Source: Calditrichia bacterium
Lineage (GTDB): Bacteria; Calditrichota; Calditrichia; RBG-13-44-9; J075
DNA length: 64,000 bases
Assembly: GCA_028284905.1 (NCBI GenBank)
Contig: JANQQU010000085.1
Coordinates: 236,599 to 300,598, forward strand
Reading direction: 5' to 3'
Positions within the stretch are counted from its first letter, which is position 1, and every line of letters starts with the position of its first letter. Shown piece after piece: positions 26,530 through 36,228 of this stretch. A program made the translations under genes and the position numbers. Under the pieces are notes generated by a model. That model saw only the letters and a list, made by a program, of their open reading frames with translations. It did not search any database and was not told the DNA's origin.

Positions 26530-28128
26530 TTAAATCCGTTCAATATACTCAAAAAAATCGAAATCTGCAGATTTGCGGGAACCGGTTAAATCCTGACAAC
26601 ATAAGCCGACAAATGCGCCGGTAAATGCCCATTCATCGTGATAATCATCGCTGAGGATGCTGGCGTCCAGCGGGTCGAAAACCCGTAGCCACCTTTCCCC
26701 ATCGAGAGAGTAGAAAAAACTAAGTTGATCATAGTCCATGTCTGCCCGTAAATAAACCTGGGTAGCGCCATTTAAAGGAATTACCGAGTTATTCAGCGGG
26801 TATTTCACTTCGCCATTGTCGCGGGTTTGGATGTAAAGGCAATTGCCGGCACGCTCGTCTTTTGACATGCAAAGGTAGTAATAAAGTCGATTGTTATAGA
26901 AACAGGTCATTCCGGCCATTTGTTGAAAACTCTCCGGGGCAAATTCCATAACAGTTGTCGCGGTATAACGCATCGCCTGTTGCCTGCGAGCGATGATCAC
27001 ATGGCGAAAGCGGGATTCAATCGACTCCGCACCTTTCAGACGGAGAAAACCGGGGCGTTCTGTTAATGAAAAGTCGCTGTCATCGAGAGGAATCCGCGGA
27101 GTTTGATAATGAATGTTTAATTTTGAATCATTGAAATCGTCCCGAGAAGGTGCTGTTTCCCATTTCACCTCAGGGAGATTTGGTGCCGGAGCAAGCAATA
27201 CCGGACGATTATCACCGGATGCCAGATAAGGCCAGTCGTCATCTTTCCACACCAATGGTTGAATTGCGCTCTCCCGACCCATAATACAGCGCTCACGTCC
27301 TGGTAATGGGCGGGCGCAGAGATAGGTGATATACCAGTCGCCATGCTGGGTTTCCACGAGATCGGCGTGGCCGGTTTTCAGTACTGGCAAAGTTTTATCT
27401 CCCCAGGCGGTCAAGAGCGGATTCATCGGATGCACTTCATAGGGACCGCTAATATGCCGGGATCTTGCCATGGTTACGGCATGTTGCCAGGAAGTGCCAC
27501 CCTCAGCAGTGATTAGATAATAATAATCGTTTCGTTTGTAAATATGTGGTGCTTCGGTGCAGCCCAGTTCAGTACCTCGGAAGATTAACTTTGGCTTACC
27601 AATTAATTCCTGCGTTTCCGGAGAATATTCCTGCAGGGTAATACCATAAAAGCGGTTTTTATTGGGACGATGATCCCAAATCATATTCGTCAGCCATTTT
27701 CTACCATCATCATCATGGAAGAGGGAAGGATCAAAACCACTGCTGTTCAGGTAAATCGGCTCACTCCAGGGGCCCATAATATCAGTTGCAGTTACCATAT
27801 AATTCGGTGTGTCGCGGGTGACGCCATTTAGCTCGAGAACATTAGTGTAGATCAGGTAAAAAACGCCATTATGCCAGGACAAACAGGGTGCCCAGATGCC
27901 GCCGGAATTCGGGACACCTCTCATATCCAATTGACTGACCCTGGTCAGTGGGCGGGTGAGCAGGCGCCAATTGACCAAATCTTTGGAATGATGGATCTGC
28001 ACGCCGGGGAACCACTCAAATGTCGAAGTTGCAATATAATAGTCATCATCCACCCGGATAATCGAAGGGTCGGGATTAAAACCTTTTAGAATCGGATTAG
28101 TAATCGTTCGGGAGCTGTCCATTCTCAT
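26530..28128 (-). CDS. GH43 beta-xylosidase (cytoplasmic)
   Basis: A 532-residue enzyme without signal peptide, so it acts on imported xylo-oligosaccharides. The five-blade catalytic domain spans about 8-310 with the three expected acids: Asp20 in FNPDPS (base), Asp133 in GFDPSLFHDDDG (pKa modulator) and Glu192 in CTEAPHIY (acid). A C-terminal beta-sandwich (about 330-530) is typical of the xylosidase subgroup that includes XynB/SXA. It lies between the symporter and the beta-helix gene with short gaps, so it is probably co-transcribed. Confidence 0.93.
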   Translation of the reverse strand: MRMDSSRTITNPILKGFNPDPSIIRVDDDYYIATSTFEWFPGVQIHHSKDLVNWRLLTRPLTRVSQLDMRGVPNSGGIWAPCLSWHNGVFYLIYTNVLELNGVTRDTPNYMVTATDIMGPWSEPIYLNSSGFDPSLFHDDDGRKWLTNMIWDHRPNKNRFYGITLQEYSPETQELIGKPKLIFRGTELGCTEAPHIYKRNDYYYLITAEGGTSWQHAVTMARSRHISGPYEVHPMNPLLTAWGDKTLPVLKTGHADLVETQHGDWYITYLCARPLPGRERCIMGRESAIQPLVWKDDDWPYLASGDNRPVLLAPAPNLPEVKWETAPSRDDFNDSKLNIHYQTPRIPLDDSDFSLTERPGFLRLKGAESIESRFRHVIIARRQQAMRYTATTVMEFAPESFQQMAGMTCFYNNRLYYYLCMSKDERAGNCLYIQTRDNGEVKYPLNNSVIPLNGATQVYLRADMDYDQLSFFYSLDGERWLRVFDPLDASILSDDYHDEWAFTGAFVGLCCQDLTGSRKSADFDFFEYIERI

Positions 28129-28156
28129 AATCTCATATCATCTAATTCAGAAATTA

Positions 28157-30004
28157 TTAATCCACTCGCTGTCTGGGATCAATATTACATTTAATCGAAT
28201 TCACGGTCAGCGTCTGAAAAGGGCCGGCGACAGTTGAGTGATTTCGCTGGCGATTCAGAAAATCTGTTTCACAAAAGGGAATTAAACTGGTGGCTGGCAA
28301 AGGGCGATCAAAATTGATTTCCAGGAGATGCTGCGATTTTTGGAACGTTGCAGAAATGCTTCTTTGCTGGCTGGTGGCACCGAGCTTGTTCTTTTGCCAT
28401 GATTGCAGGTCAAAATCCGCGCCAAAAAGATTTTCATCGGCAAAATTATCCGGATCTTCGATTACCATGGGGAGAATAGTAAAAAAAATATTTTTAACAA
28501 AGCGATTATTCTTCGATGTCAATTTTCTGCCATTGAGCATGCGATTTGTGCCAACTTTTGATAAAATGCCCGGTCCGCTAGCGTTGCCGATAAGGTTGTA
28601 TGCAACCCAAAGTGAATCGGTATCACCGGTATAAATCGGCACGCCGTCAATATCCCATAATATGTTGTTATCAATTGAATTCGGCACCTGCCCGGCCTCG
28701 ATAAACAGGGCGCCATTGCAACACATAACCATATCATAAACAGTGTTTTGAGTGATGCGGCTATTGCGGATATCCCAATCTAGCCAGATGGCCGATCCTG
28801 CCTGGGAATCATGAATCAAATTACGGCGGACAATGGTATTTGTCGTAGCAAGTAGCTTCACCGCCGCACATTCCCAATAACGCTCAACATCCTGCCAGCC
28901 AATGCCGTAGAAATGATTATCTTCCACAAGTGTATGCCGATGTACATATCCCTGGACGCCGCCGGTGCCACAATCGGAAATAACATTTCCACGAACAATG
29001 GTATAACCGGGATTGTTCTGCAAGCGTTGCCAATCCGCGCGGTTTTTTTCCCGGTCGGCACTTTCGATGGTGCGCAGTCCGATTTCCACTGCTACCGAAT
29101 TGATGCCGGAAAAGTGATTGTTTTCGATCCGCCAGTGATGTCCGCCCATACTAAATAATGCGCCGGTGCCGGTGCGGGGGAAACCATTTCCGACATGCAT
29201 GAACGTTAAGCCTTTCACTTGGATGAAGCCGAGATCGGTAATCGCCGGTTTAAAGAGATGCGGACGAACGGTTACTTCCATTACAGCGTCGTTGGGATTC
29301 TGGCGGTGATACGGATGAATATGAATACGAGTGCCGTTGCTATCCACCCAAAATGCACCGGGAATATACACCAGATCTTCGTAGCTTACCAGCTCCCGTA
29401 ACCGCTGATTATTCTGAAAAATCAATCCGCGGGAAAGCGTGTAAGGAGGGCGACCGACCCATTCCGCTGCCCAGGGCATAATTTCAATATCTGCCGCATT
29501 GGCATTTTGAATAGCAAAAGGATTATCCCCGGGAAAAATACCCGTTGGTAAATCGATCATCCATAACTTTTGAGAGTATTGGGCAGGATTTTCTGAACGC
29601 ATCCATTGAGTGGGTAAAACAACCGACCCTTTGATGATTACCTTTTCACCGGGAGCAGCTTCGTAGCTGATCATTTTATCATCTGCAGTGCCGCCCTGCC
29701 GGGGGACAATCGTTTCCCGGTAAGTGCCGGAATGAATGATCACTCTTTCGCCCGGCTGGAGAATTTCAGCCGCTTTCCCAATGGTAAGAAACGGTTTTTC
29801 TGCGTTGCCGGGATTCGTATCCGATGCATCAGGATGATTCGCGGCGACATAATAGGATTTGCTATACTCGGTGCGATTATACCAGGTTTTAAACTCCTGT
29901 CCGTCTGGTAAATAAACCGGCGTCTCAAACGACTGGTAATTCACCTGCGCATTTGCACATGAAAAAAGAATGATGATAAGCAATATGAAGCGATTTAAAT
30001 TCAT
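28157..30004 (-). CDS. Exported right-handed beta-helix glycosidase, GH120-like (putative beta-xylosidase)
   Basis: A 615-residue exported protein (signal FILLIIILFSCANAQ). The opening YYVA...PFLTIGKAAEILQPGERVIIHSGTYRE and later KVIIKGS match the layout of GH120 beta-xylosidases. The catalytic region is recognisable: AIWLDWD (Asp409 proposed nucleophile) and ALFIEAG (Glu436 proposed acid/base) within parallel beta-helix coils. ATG 30004 is chosen because GGAAGG lies 4 bases upstream. It sits in the xylan operon between the GH26-like lipoprotein and GH43. Other beta-helix families (for example GH141) are alternatives. Confidence 0.7.
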   Translation of the reverse strand: MNLNRFILLIIILFSCANAQVNYQSFETPVYLPDGQEFKTWYNRTEYSKSYYVAANHPDASDTNPGNAEKPFLTIGKAAEILQPGERVIIHSGTYRETIVPRQGGTADDKMISYEAAPGEKVIIKGSVVLPTQWMRSENPAQYSQKLWMIDLPTGIFPGDNPFAIQNANAADIEIMPWAAEWVGRPPYTLSRGLIFQNNQRLRELVSYEDLVYIPGAFWVDSNGTRIHIHPYHRQNPNDAVMEVTVRPHLFKPAITDLGFIQVKGLTFMHVGNGFPRTGTGALFSMGGHHWRIENNHFSGINSVAVEIGLRTIESADREKNRADWQRLQNNPGYTIVRGNVISDCGTGGVQGYVHRHTLVEDNHFYGIGWQDVERYWECAAVKLLATTNTIVRRNLIHDSQAGSAIWLDWDIRNSRITQNTVYDMVMCCNGALFIEAGQVPNSIDNNILWDIDGVPIYTGDTDSLWVAYNLIGNASGPGILSKVGTNRMLNGRKLTSKNNRFVKNIFFTILPMVIEDPDNFADENLFGADFDLQSWQKNKLGATSQQRSISATFQKSQHLLEINFDRPLPATSLIPFCETDFLNRQRNHSTVAGPFQTLTVNSIKCNIDPRQRVD

Positions 30005-30030
30005 TATTCCTTCCAACTTCATTGGGCAGG

Positions 30031-31131
30031 TTAATTAGCGATTTTTTGAAAGCCGATTACTTTAAAGGGATCATCAGTTGCGTTCACAAACTGAGGCAGT
30101 GCCATTCTCTTTAACCATTGTTCTTTGATATGCGTATTGATCTCCAGGCGGGTATCTCCCCAGTTTTGGCCATGCCACATTCCCTGGGCATCCCAGTTGG
30201 CGTTGATGTAGCTGATCGCCTTGACGATATCAGCATGCTCGTCGATGTGCTTGAAAAGGGAAACATACCAATCATTCCAGACAACTTCGCCATCATCCTT
30301 ACCAAGAAAATGGCCGCGCGGGGCAATTTCCGCCATGAAAACCGGCTTCTTAAGATCCCGGGCGAATTGAACACCGGGTTTGGCGCCCTCAAAACTTTCC
30401 CAGTAGGAATAACCCAACCAGTCTACATAATCATCACCGGGGTAGTAAGCTTCCCATAATTCATAGGGAACCGCGCAGGAAGAAGATGCAAAAACCGTGG
30501 CGAAATTTTTCACCTTCGCAGCCCGCAGATGATCTACCACCCTGCGAAAGGCCTGCTTGTAAGCGGTGGAGTCGTAGTGATTCCAGTCGCCGTCGAATTC
30601 GTAGCCGATGCGCACTAAAAAAGGTCGATCGCTATAGGTTTGCAGAAAGCTGACGATTTCGGCGATTTGAGTGTCGTAATTACCTGCGGCGACATCTGCC
30701 TCAGTATCGACCATCGCTATTGACATATGAACAATTGATTGCTTCAGAGTGGGGGAGTCAAGGTAATATTTCAGACACATCGGCCCGGCCTGCCAATCGG
30801 ATTCGACATTTAGTCCGGCCATCGGTCCATCCACATTACCGACATTGAAACCGATATAATGGGTATACCCGGCCGGCACACCAATATTATCGACATAGCC
30901 ATCCTTGAAACGGTCGTTGCCGCCAACGGATTCATTGTCCTGCCCGGCAAACACCAGCACTTTTCCCGCTGGTGGATCATATTTAATACCGGATCTCTGA
31001 TTGGCGGCTTGCTGTTCAGTCGTTTCAGCATCAGCTGCTGGCCCATTACAACCGGCAAACAATGAGATATATGCAATGAAAATAAACGCTGTAAAAATTT
31101 GCCTTAAATGATTCTGCCCTTGTGTCTGCAT
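30031..31131 (-). CDS. GH26-like glycoside hydrolase, lipoprotein
   Basis: A 366-residue single-domain enzyme with a lipoprotein signal (lipobox LFAGC, Cys28), so it is anchored to a membrane and probably exposed at the outer membrane. The barrel carries RIGYEFDG (Glu178, proposed acid/base) and FMAEIAPRG (Glu268, proposed nucleophile), a spacing nearly the same as in the 680-residue GH26-like protein at 21646. DYVDWLGYSYWESF corresponds to DAYVDWWAINIFEVY of that protein. It is first in the operon running to the symporter. Likely role: endo-acting cleavage of a beta-xylan or related glycan. Confidence 0.7.
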   Translation of the reverse strand: MQTQGQNHLRQIFTAFIFIAYISLFAGCNGPAADAETTEQQAANQRSGIKYDPPAGKVLVFAGQDNESVGGNDRFKDGYVDNIGVPAGYTHYIGFNVGNVDGPMAGLNVESDWQAGPMCLKYYLDSPTLKQSIVHMSIAMVDTEADVAAGNYDTQIAEIVSFLQTYSDRPFLVRIGYEFDGDWNHYDSTAYKQAFRRVVDHLRAAKVKNFATVFASSSCAVPYELWEAYYPGDDYVDWLGYSYWESFEGAKPGVQFARDLKKPVFMAEIAPRGHFLGKDDGEVVWNDWYVSLFKHIDEHADIVKAISYINANWDAQGMWHGQNWGDTRLEINTHIKEQWLKRMALPQFVNATDDPFKVIGFQKIAN

Positions 31132-31228
31132 GGAATTCCGTCCGAATATAGTTTTACTGTTAACCAGTGCTGTCGATGTCTGGTTTGAAAAAATTAGCGC
31201 CTAATTTACGAAAATTGATTGTTTTAAA

Positions 31229-31258
31229 GAATGGAAGCACTTGGTAGTGCTTCCATTC
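31229..31258 (-). terminator. Intrinsic terminator downstream of the secreted beta-helix gene
   Basis: A perfect 13-bp stem (GAATGGAAGCACT paired with AGTGCTTCCATTC) with a four-base loop, 31 bases past the stop of the 31289-32941 gene. On the minus strand it is followed by TTTAAAAC. It separates that gene from the GH26/GH120/GH43 transcript, whose promoter should lie between 31132 and 31228. Confidence 0.75.
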
Positions 31259-31288
31259 TCAGGAGGTCACTGCATTCATCTATCTTAC

Positions 31289-32941
31289 TTACTTAATCAT
31301 AACCATTTTGCGAGCCATGCTGGCGGTTTCAGTCTGCAGGCGATAGAAGTAAACACCACTCGGCATTACACTGCCAATATCGCTTTTGCCATCCCAGATA
31401 ACCGAGAAGCTACCGGCGCTCTGGCGTGCGTTATTAACGAGCGTGCGTACCAACTGGCCGCTAACATCATAAATGCTAAGATTTACAGTTTCTACTTTAC
31501 CAAGCTCATACTTGATCGTCGTTGAGGGATTGAAAGGATTCGGATAGTTCTGAGACAGTTCAAACTCTTTCGCAACCTGGGCGGAAATATCATCATCAAT
31601 AGAGACCGGGCCATACCAGTTGCGGTCGCCGATAGGGTGTCCGTCGGTGCCGGTAATACTGGCATTGTGCTCAAAGTCCTCAACGAGCGGCCATTCTACA
31701 TTTACCCGGAAAAGGTCCGGCCATTCAGCGCGATCGGATTCAAAACCCCAGATAAAAAGACCGCCAACGCCGTTTCTGATAGCTTCCATATAGGCAAACA
31801 TAGAATCTGTCGCTACAGAGAAATCCGGGAAGTTTGTGAAGGAAATAGCTTCATTGGTATTGCCAGACTCGTCAAATCCGGGCCAATCGGTATTGTTGTC
31901 AAACATCGCCTGGGTGCGGCTGTTCATAAAAGGGCCAACGATTAAATTGTTATCGAGATGGAATTGCTCAACAGCCGGCGTTCTGTGCCATACATTGTTT
32001 TTGATAATGAGATTACGATTCGCTTCCGGCATAATCGGATTGCTGCCGCCCGGCTCATTACCCGGCAGAGTATCTACCGTGATGATGCTCCAGGGGAGTC
32101 CATCGCGATCTTTATCGGCATTTTCTGCTTCATTTTCGCCAATCGCCAAAGTGTTATAGAAGAGGTTATTGGTGATTTTTGCATTGGTGAGATTCTCGTT
32201 AAAAATCTGCATTTTCAAATTGTTCACAAAAGTACAGTGATCAATTTCTACATAGTCAATCGGCACTCTTGCCTGCATAAACATACCATGGGACTGAAAA
32301 TAGGTACAGTTTCTGGCAATGAACTGATTCACCGGCTGGTTTGTTAATACCCAAAATGGGGAGTATGGGTCACCAGCATTGATGTTGTTCTTGATGTAAA
32401 CATTTTCCGCAATATAGGAAACGCCTAAGTGAGCAAAATTGGTGATGATTGACCAACCCATATAATCAAAAATACAGGCGTCCGCTTTAATGGTAATATC
32501 CGGTGCACCAACACTTAGCCAGTTGCCATTCATCCAAACATCGCCAGTGCCCATACCGGCAAAGTAAATGTTTTCTACGGTGAAATCGGCAAATGCCAGG
32601 AAGAACAGTCCGGTTGAGGGGTTGCCACTGCCATCGGTAACAATACGAACGACTGGCGGTGCAGCGTTTGCATCGGTGCGGTCGTGCGGGTCAGACGTCA
32701 GTATGATTGGGTTGTTAATGTTGACGGTTTGATCCAGTAAATAACTACCGCCAGCTTCCAGCTTGTAAATATCGTGAAGCTGTTGTCCCGAAGCATTGGT
32801 GTCCGCGACCATATAGTCAATAATTGAATTAACTAAAAAATTTCCTGAACCGTCCTGCCAGGGAATCATCTGAACACTCTGTGCAAAACTGCTGCTGCAC
32901 ATCCATACTAAAAATCCCAAAGCTAATATCGCTTTTTTCAT
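31289..32941 (-). CDS. Secreted beta-helix protein with C-terminal sorting domain
   Basis: A 550-residue protein with signal peptide (1-20), a parallel beta-helix body (about 60-440) and a sorting domain (about 465-550) starting NYPNPFNPSTTIKYEL. The body shows repeated coil motifs typical of pectate-lyase-like folds (FTVENIYFAG, ITIKADACIFDYMG, FIARNCTYFQSHG, VEIDHCTFVNNL, AKITNNLFYNT, LIIKNNVWHRT). No clear catalytic triad is recognised, so it may be a polysaccharide lyase, a hydrolase or a glycan-binding protein. An ideal AGGAGG precedes the ATG. It lies directly downstream of the TonB receptor, suggesting common substrate recognition at the surface. Confidence 0.75.
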   Translation of the reverse strand: MKKAILALGFLVWMCSSSFAQSVQMIPWQDGSGNFLVNSIIDYMVADTNASGQQLHDIYKLEAGGSYLLDQTVNINNPIILTSDPHDRTDANAAPPVVRIVTDGSGNPSTGLFFLAFADFTVENIYFAGMGTGDVWMNGNWLSVGAPDITIKADACIFDYMGWSIITNFAHLGVSYIAENVYIKNNINAGDPYSPFWVLTNQPVNQFIARNCTYFQSHGMFMQARVPIDYVEIDHCTFVNNLKMQIFNENLTNAKITNNLFYNTLAIGENEAENADKDRDGLPWSIITVDTLPGNEPGGSNPIMPEANRNLIIKNNVWHRTPAVEQFHLDNNLIVGPFMNSRTQAMFDNNTDWPGFDESGNTNEAISFTNFPDFSVATDSMFAYMEAIRNGVGGLFIWGFESDRAEWPDLFRVNVEWPLVEDFEHNASITGTDGHPIGDRNWYGPVSIDDDISAQVAKEFELSQNYPNPFNPSTTIKYELGKVETVNLSIYDVSGQLVRTLVNNARQSAGSFSVIWDGKSDIGSVMPSGVYFYRLQTETASMARKMVMIK

Positions 32942-33013
32942 TGGTAAAGCCTCCTGAATGGGTTAGTGAAATGAATTATTGGTTTATTAAAGCCCATAAT
33001 ATTCCTGTTGTCA

Positions 33014-33035
33014 CCCAGCTGTATCGCTAGCTGGG
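33014..33035 (-). other. Hairpin downstream of the TonB receptor gene
   Basis: A 7-bp stem (CCCAGCT paired with AGCTGGG) with an eight-base loop in the 147-base gap between the receptor stop and the beta-helix gene. There is no T-run on either strand, so it is at best a weak or factor-dependent terminator or a processing signal. Confidence 0.3.
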
Positions 33036-33088
33036 CTTGAATTTTGAATCATGCTATTTTATCAGATAATGCCCGGAGTACTTCCCGG

Positions 33089-36052
33089 TTAGAAATCGTA
33101 GCGCAAGCCAATTTCCGAGGTAATGCCGTAAAACTCGCGATTGGTAAACCAGCCGCTGCCTTGGTTGGTATTGGTATCGATCGCTTCCGAAAGATTGGCG
33201 GTATTGCTGTATATCTGTAATCCTTTGAAAGGCAGTTTCTGCTTGAGGGATAGATCATACAAAGTGATTGGTTCCGAGAATGCCCTTAGCTGCGGGAAAA
33301 AGTTGTCCTGCAGAAAAACATTCGACTTATGCCGCATGGAACCGCGCACCGAGAAACCTTTATAATCATAGCCGAGAATAATATTAACGAGATGATCCGG
33401 CTGGTCGATTAATGGGGCAGTGTAGGGGTTTTCTTCGCTGCCGACAATGCGCTGCCCGCCAAACGGAGTGGTTTCGAAAATGGGAGAAACCATCGGATAC
33501 TTCAGCTCGGAATCGGTGTAGGTATAGTTCGCATTGATCACCAGACCGCTGAGAAATCCAGGTAGGAACCAGAGGTTAGACTGCCAGTCCAATTCAATCC
33601 CGGAAAGATCGGCATCATTGGGGTTATTGATAAAACCGAATACCTGGCCGCCTACCCGTACTTCCGAAGGATAAGTTTCCAGCAACTGCGCTTCATCAGT
33701 AATGTAGGTCGTTCTATTATAGATGAAATTAGAGATGGTTTTCTGGAAATAGGCAACGGTGAATAGGCCAATCTTATTACCGTAAAATGACAGCGCGAGG
33801 TCAATATTCTTTGATTCGATTGGCAGCAGATCAGGGTTGTTCCAGGTCAGGCTGCGCGGGGGCAGGAGCTGCCAGGTCGGGATAATCAGATTGTAGCTCG
33901 GTCGGGAAATTGTTTCGGTATAGCTTGTGCGAAGGTCGAACCAATCGGTGAATTTAATTTTAGCATGAAGCATCGGCAGGAAGTAGTCGTTATTACGGGT
34001 AGTAGAAACGCTGTCGTAAACAAATGGATCGTCCCATTGACCCAAAGCGGCGGTGCGATTGCCACCGTATTCTGTTTCATTCTCTTCGTAACGAAATCCG
34101 GGAATTAAGGTCACTCGTTTGCCGAGCTCAATCGTGGGCATAATGTAGCCGGCGAGATAATTCTCGTTGCCCTGGTAATCGCCGGGAATAGAAGCATTGA
34201 AATTCCGAACCAGCCCAAATGCGTTTCCTTCCTCAGTTTCCGGAACCGCGCTGACATATTCCCGGATCATATCGAGGTTGGGAATACGGTTGATCTCGAA
34301 ATTACCGGCGAGGAAATTCTGATTATCGAAGAAATTATCGATAAAGGGGGCATAGGGGAAACGGGTATTTTGTGTAGAAATGTAGCCTTCCAGAAATGGG
34401 GAGCTGGCCAGGCGTTCGGCCCATGCTTCCCGCACGACATCTACTGTTGCCCACCACATGGCATGCTCGTAGGATTCAAAATTGAATTCCCGTTCCTTCT
34501 CTTTATATTTACCACCGACTTTGATGTTAAGCTTCAGAAAATCGGAAATACGTGGCTCGAATTCAAAACTCAGGTCGGTCGAAAATTCATCTTCGATTGT
34601 TTCCGAGCGGCGGCTGTAAATCCAGTCTACATAAATTGCGGAAGTATCATTGAGTGCCTTTTCGGTGAATTCTGCCGGAAAAAGATAGCCGCGGGTCTCG
34701 TCGACGAGAAAACCTTCCAGATCCCCCAGCTCAGTTGGTGTTTCGTAATTGAAGCTCGAGGAAAAAGCGCTTTCTTCAACACCATCGAGCTGAAAATCGT
34801 TTGGCGTTTCATTCTCTGCGCGGCTAAGAGAAACACCGGCCGATACTTTTACCGGACCTATATATTGTTCGAGACGTAAGGCGTTGGTAAAAGTGGAAAG
34901 AGACTGCTCCCGGTCGATGCCGATATAACGATGCTCCCGGGCAGATCCACCGAAACTGCCGACGTTTAATAATTCCCGTAAAATTTTTGTATCAGTATCG
35001 ACACTATGATATGTACTGAACAGTTTCAATTTCGTAGTTGGCAGGCGATAGTCTAAGACAAATGTGCCACCGGTGCGCTCGTTGATGCGATTGATATCCT
35101 GAAAGCCGACGCTGTTGGCAATCGAGTATTCGTCCTGAATTTCATACCCGGCAAAGGCGGAATTATCACTGCGATTTTTCCGCTCCAGATCGATATTGGC
35201 AAAGAGACCGATCTTGTTATTGAAGAAACGCTTGCTGGCTGCTACGACAAATTTGTAATCTTTAAATTCGCTGCGCAGGTCGTTGTAACCTCCTTGCAGA
35301 ACGGCATTTAGCGTTGGTTCCTCCGGCGCTTCCCGCAGGCGGAAATTGACCGATCCACCGAGCTGGTCCGCTTCCTGGTCTGCCGTTGCCGCTTTCGACA
35401 CTTCGATGCCAGCGAGCATATAAGGGGAGATCATACTTAAATCAGTACTGCGGTCACCGCCATCAGTCGCCGCCATGCTCACCCCTTCTAACTGCACTTT
35501 GTTATAGCGAGGGGAAAGACCACGGATGACCAGCTTGTTTCCTTCACCACCTTCTCGTTGCAATGCTACGCCCGGCAAACGGCCGACGGCTTCAGCAGCA
35601 TTGGATTCCGGCAGTTCCTGAATCTTGCTGGCGGATACGATATTTTTGACGGTGTTGGAGGAGATTTGCTGGTTGATGGCTTCAAAATTACCGACGGCCT
35701 GGGCAGATGCTTCTACGGCGTCTCCCTGCACATAGGAAACCTGCAGCATGATGTTTTTGATGATCGTCTCGCCCGGCGTAACTTGCACCGAATCTACAAT
35801 CGAATTATAGCCGATATAGCTGACGGTCAACGTTAGCATACCATCCGGCACATTCAACACCAGGTAATCGCCATTGATGTCTGTCGATGCGCCGAGCCCC
35901 GTACCTTCAATAACCACGTTTGCCCCGGGCAATGGGGAATTGGTCGCAGCATCAACGATCTTTCCGGATATATTTCCTTTTCCTTGCAGGAAGATTGGCA
36001 GTGAAATAGCCAGTAAAAAAACTACAAGGCGGATAAACGGATTTTTTTTCAT
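33089..36052 (-). CDS. TonB-dependent receptor with N-terminal carboxypeptidase-regulatory-like domain
   Basis: A 987-residue outer-membrane receptor: signal peptide (about 1-24), regulatory-like beta-sandwich (about 25-105; GNISGKIVDAATNSPLPGANV), plug (about 120-245; SKIQELPESNAAEAVGRLPGV and KLVIRGLSPRYNKVQLEGV) and a 22-strand-type barrel ending with aromatic Phe (RYDF). The plug resembles the TonB-dependent receptor group found in carbohydrate loci of Caulobacter and Xanthomonas. There is no SusD partner gene. The start at 36052 gives GGAG 6 bases upstream; ATGs 3 and 12 bases further upstream are weaker. A perfect operator-like palindrome lies about 165 bases upstream. Likely substrate: xylo- or related oligosaccharides. 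Confidence 0.9.
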   Translation of the reverse strand: MKKNPFIRLVVFLLAISLPIFLQGKGNISGKIVDAATNSPLPGANVVIEGTGLGASTDINGDYLVLNVPDGMLTLTVSYIGYNSIVDSVQVTPGETIIKNIMLQVSYVQGDAVEASAQAVGNFEAINQQISSNTVKNIVSASKIQELPESNAAEAVGRLPGVALQREGGEGNKLVIRGLSPRYNKVQLEGVSMAATDGGDRSTDLSMISPYMLAGIEVSKAATADQEADQLGGSVNFRLREAPEEPTLNAVLQGGYNDLRSEFKDYKFVVAASKRFFNNKIGLFANIDLERKNRSDNSAFAGYEIQDEYSIANSVGFQDINRINERTGGTFVLDYRLPTTKLKLFSTYHSVDTDTKILRELLNVGSFGGSAREHRYIGIDREQSLSTFTNALRLEQYIGPVKVSAGVSLSRAENETPNDFQLDGVEESAFSSSFNYETPTELGDLEGFLVDETRGYLFPAEFTEKALNDTSAIYVDWIYSRRSETIEDEFSTDLSFEFEPRISDFLKLNIKVGGKYKEKEREFNFESYEHAMWWATVDVVREAWAERLASSPFLEGYISTQNTRFPYAPFIDNFFDNQNFLAGNFEINRIPNLDMIREYVSAVPETEEGNAFGLVRNFNASIPGDYQGNENYLAGYIMPTIELGKRVTLIPGFRYEENETEYGGNRTAALGQWDDPFVYDSVSTTRNNDYFLPMLHAKIKFTDWFDLRTSYTETISRPSYNLIIPTWQLLPPRSLTWNNPDLLPIESKNIDLALSFYGNKIGLFTVAYFQKTISNFIYNRTTYITDEAQLLETYPSEVRVGGQVFGFINNPNDADLSGIELDWQSNLWFLPGFLSGLVINANYTYTDSELKYPMVSPIFETTPFGGQRIVGSEENPYTAPLIDQPDHLVNIILGYDYKGFSVRGSMRHKSNVFLQDNFFPQLRAFSEPITLYDLSLKQKLPFKGLQIYSNTANLSEAIDTNTNQGSGWFTNREFYGITSEIGLRYDF

Positions 36053-36119
36053 CATACTCTCCATGCAAGGGTCTGGTTAAAGTCCTAAATCGCTGCGTAT
36101 TGCAAAAAGCCTGTTTATT

Positions 36120-36133
36120 CGAAAGCGTTTTCG
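36120..36133. promoter_or_regulatory. LacI-type operator-like near-palindrome
   Basis: CGAAAGCGTTTTCG has one mismatching position per half and the central CG typical of LacI/GalR-family operators. It lies 68 bases upstream of the TonB receptor start, where a repressor would block transcription. A related perfect site follows at 36215. Confidence 0.5.
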
Positions 36134-36214
36134 TGCTAAATGATTTGGCATTGCCGGTAAAGAAAATTGCTGAAGAAGAAATAGTAATAGCGTTTTAAAG
36201 TAAATTGAAATATA

Positions 36215-36228
36215 TTGAAACGTTTCAA
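36215..36228. promoter_or_regulatory. Perfect LacI-type operator palindrome TTGAAACGTTTCAA
   Basis: A perfect 14-bp palindrome with the CG centre characteristic of LacI-family binding sites, in the 444-base gap between the TonB receptor (minus) and the PhyH-like gene (plus). The same word with two changes occurs at 40157-40170 before the sugar porter. A TATAAT-like hexamer follows at 36235-36240. Confidence 0.65.
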
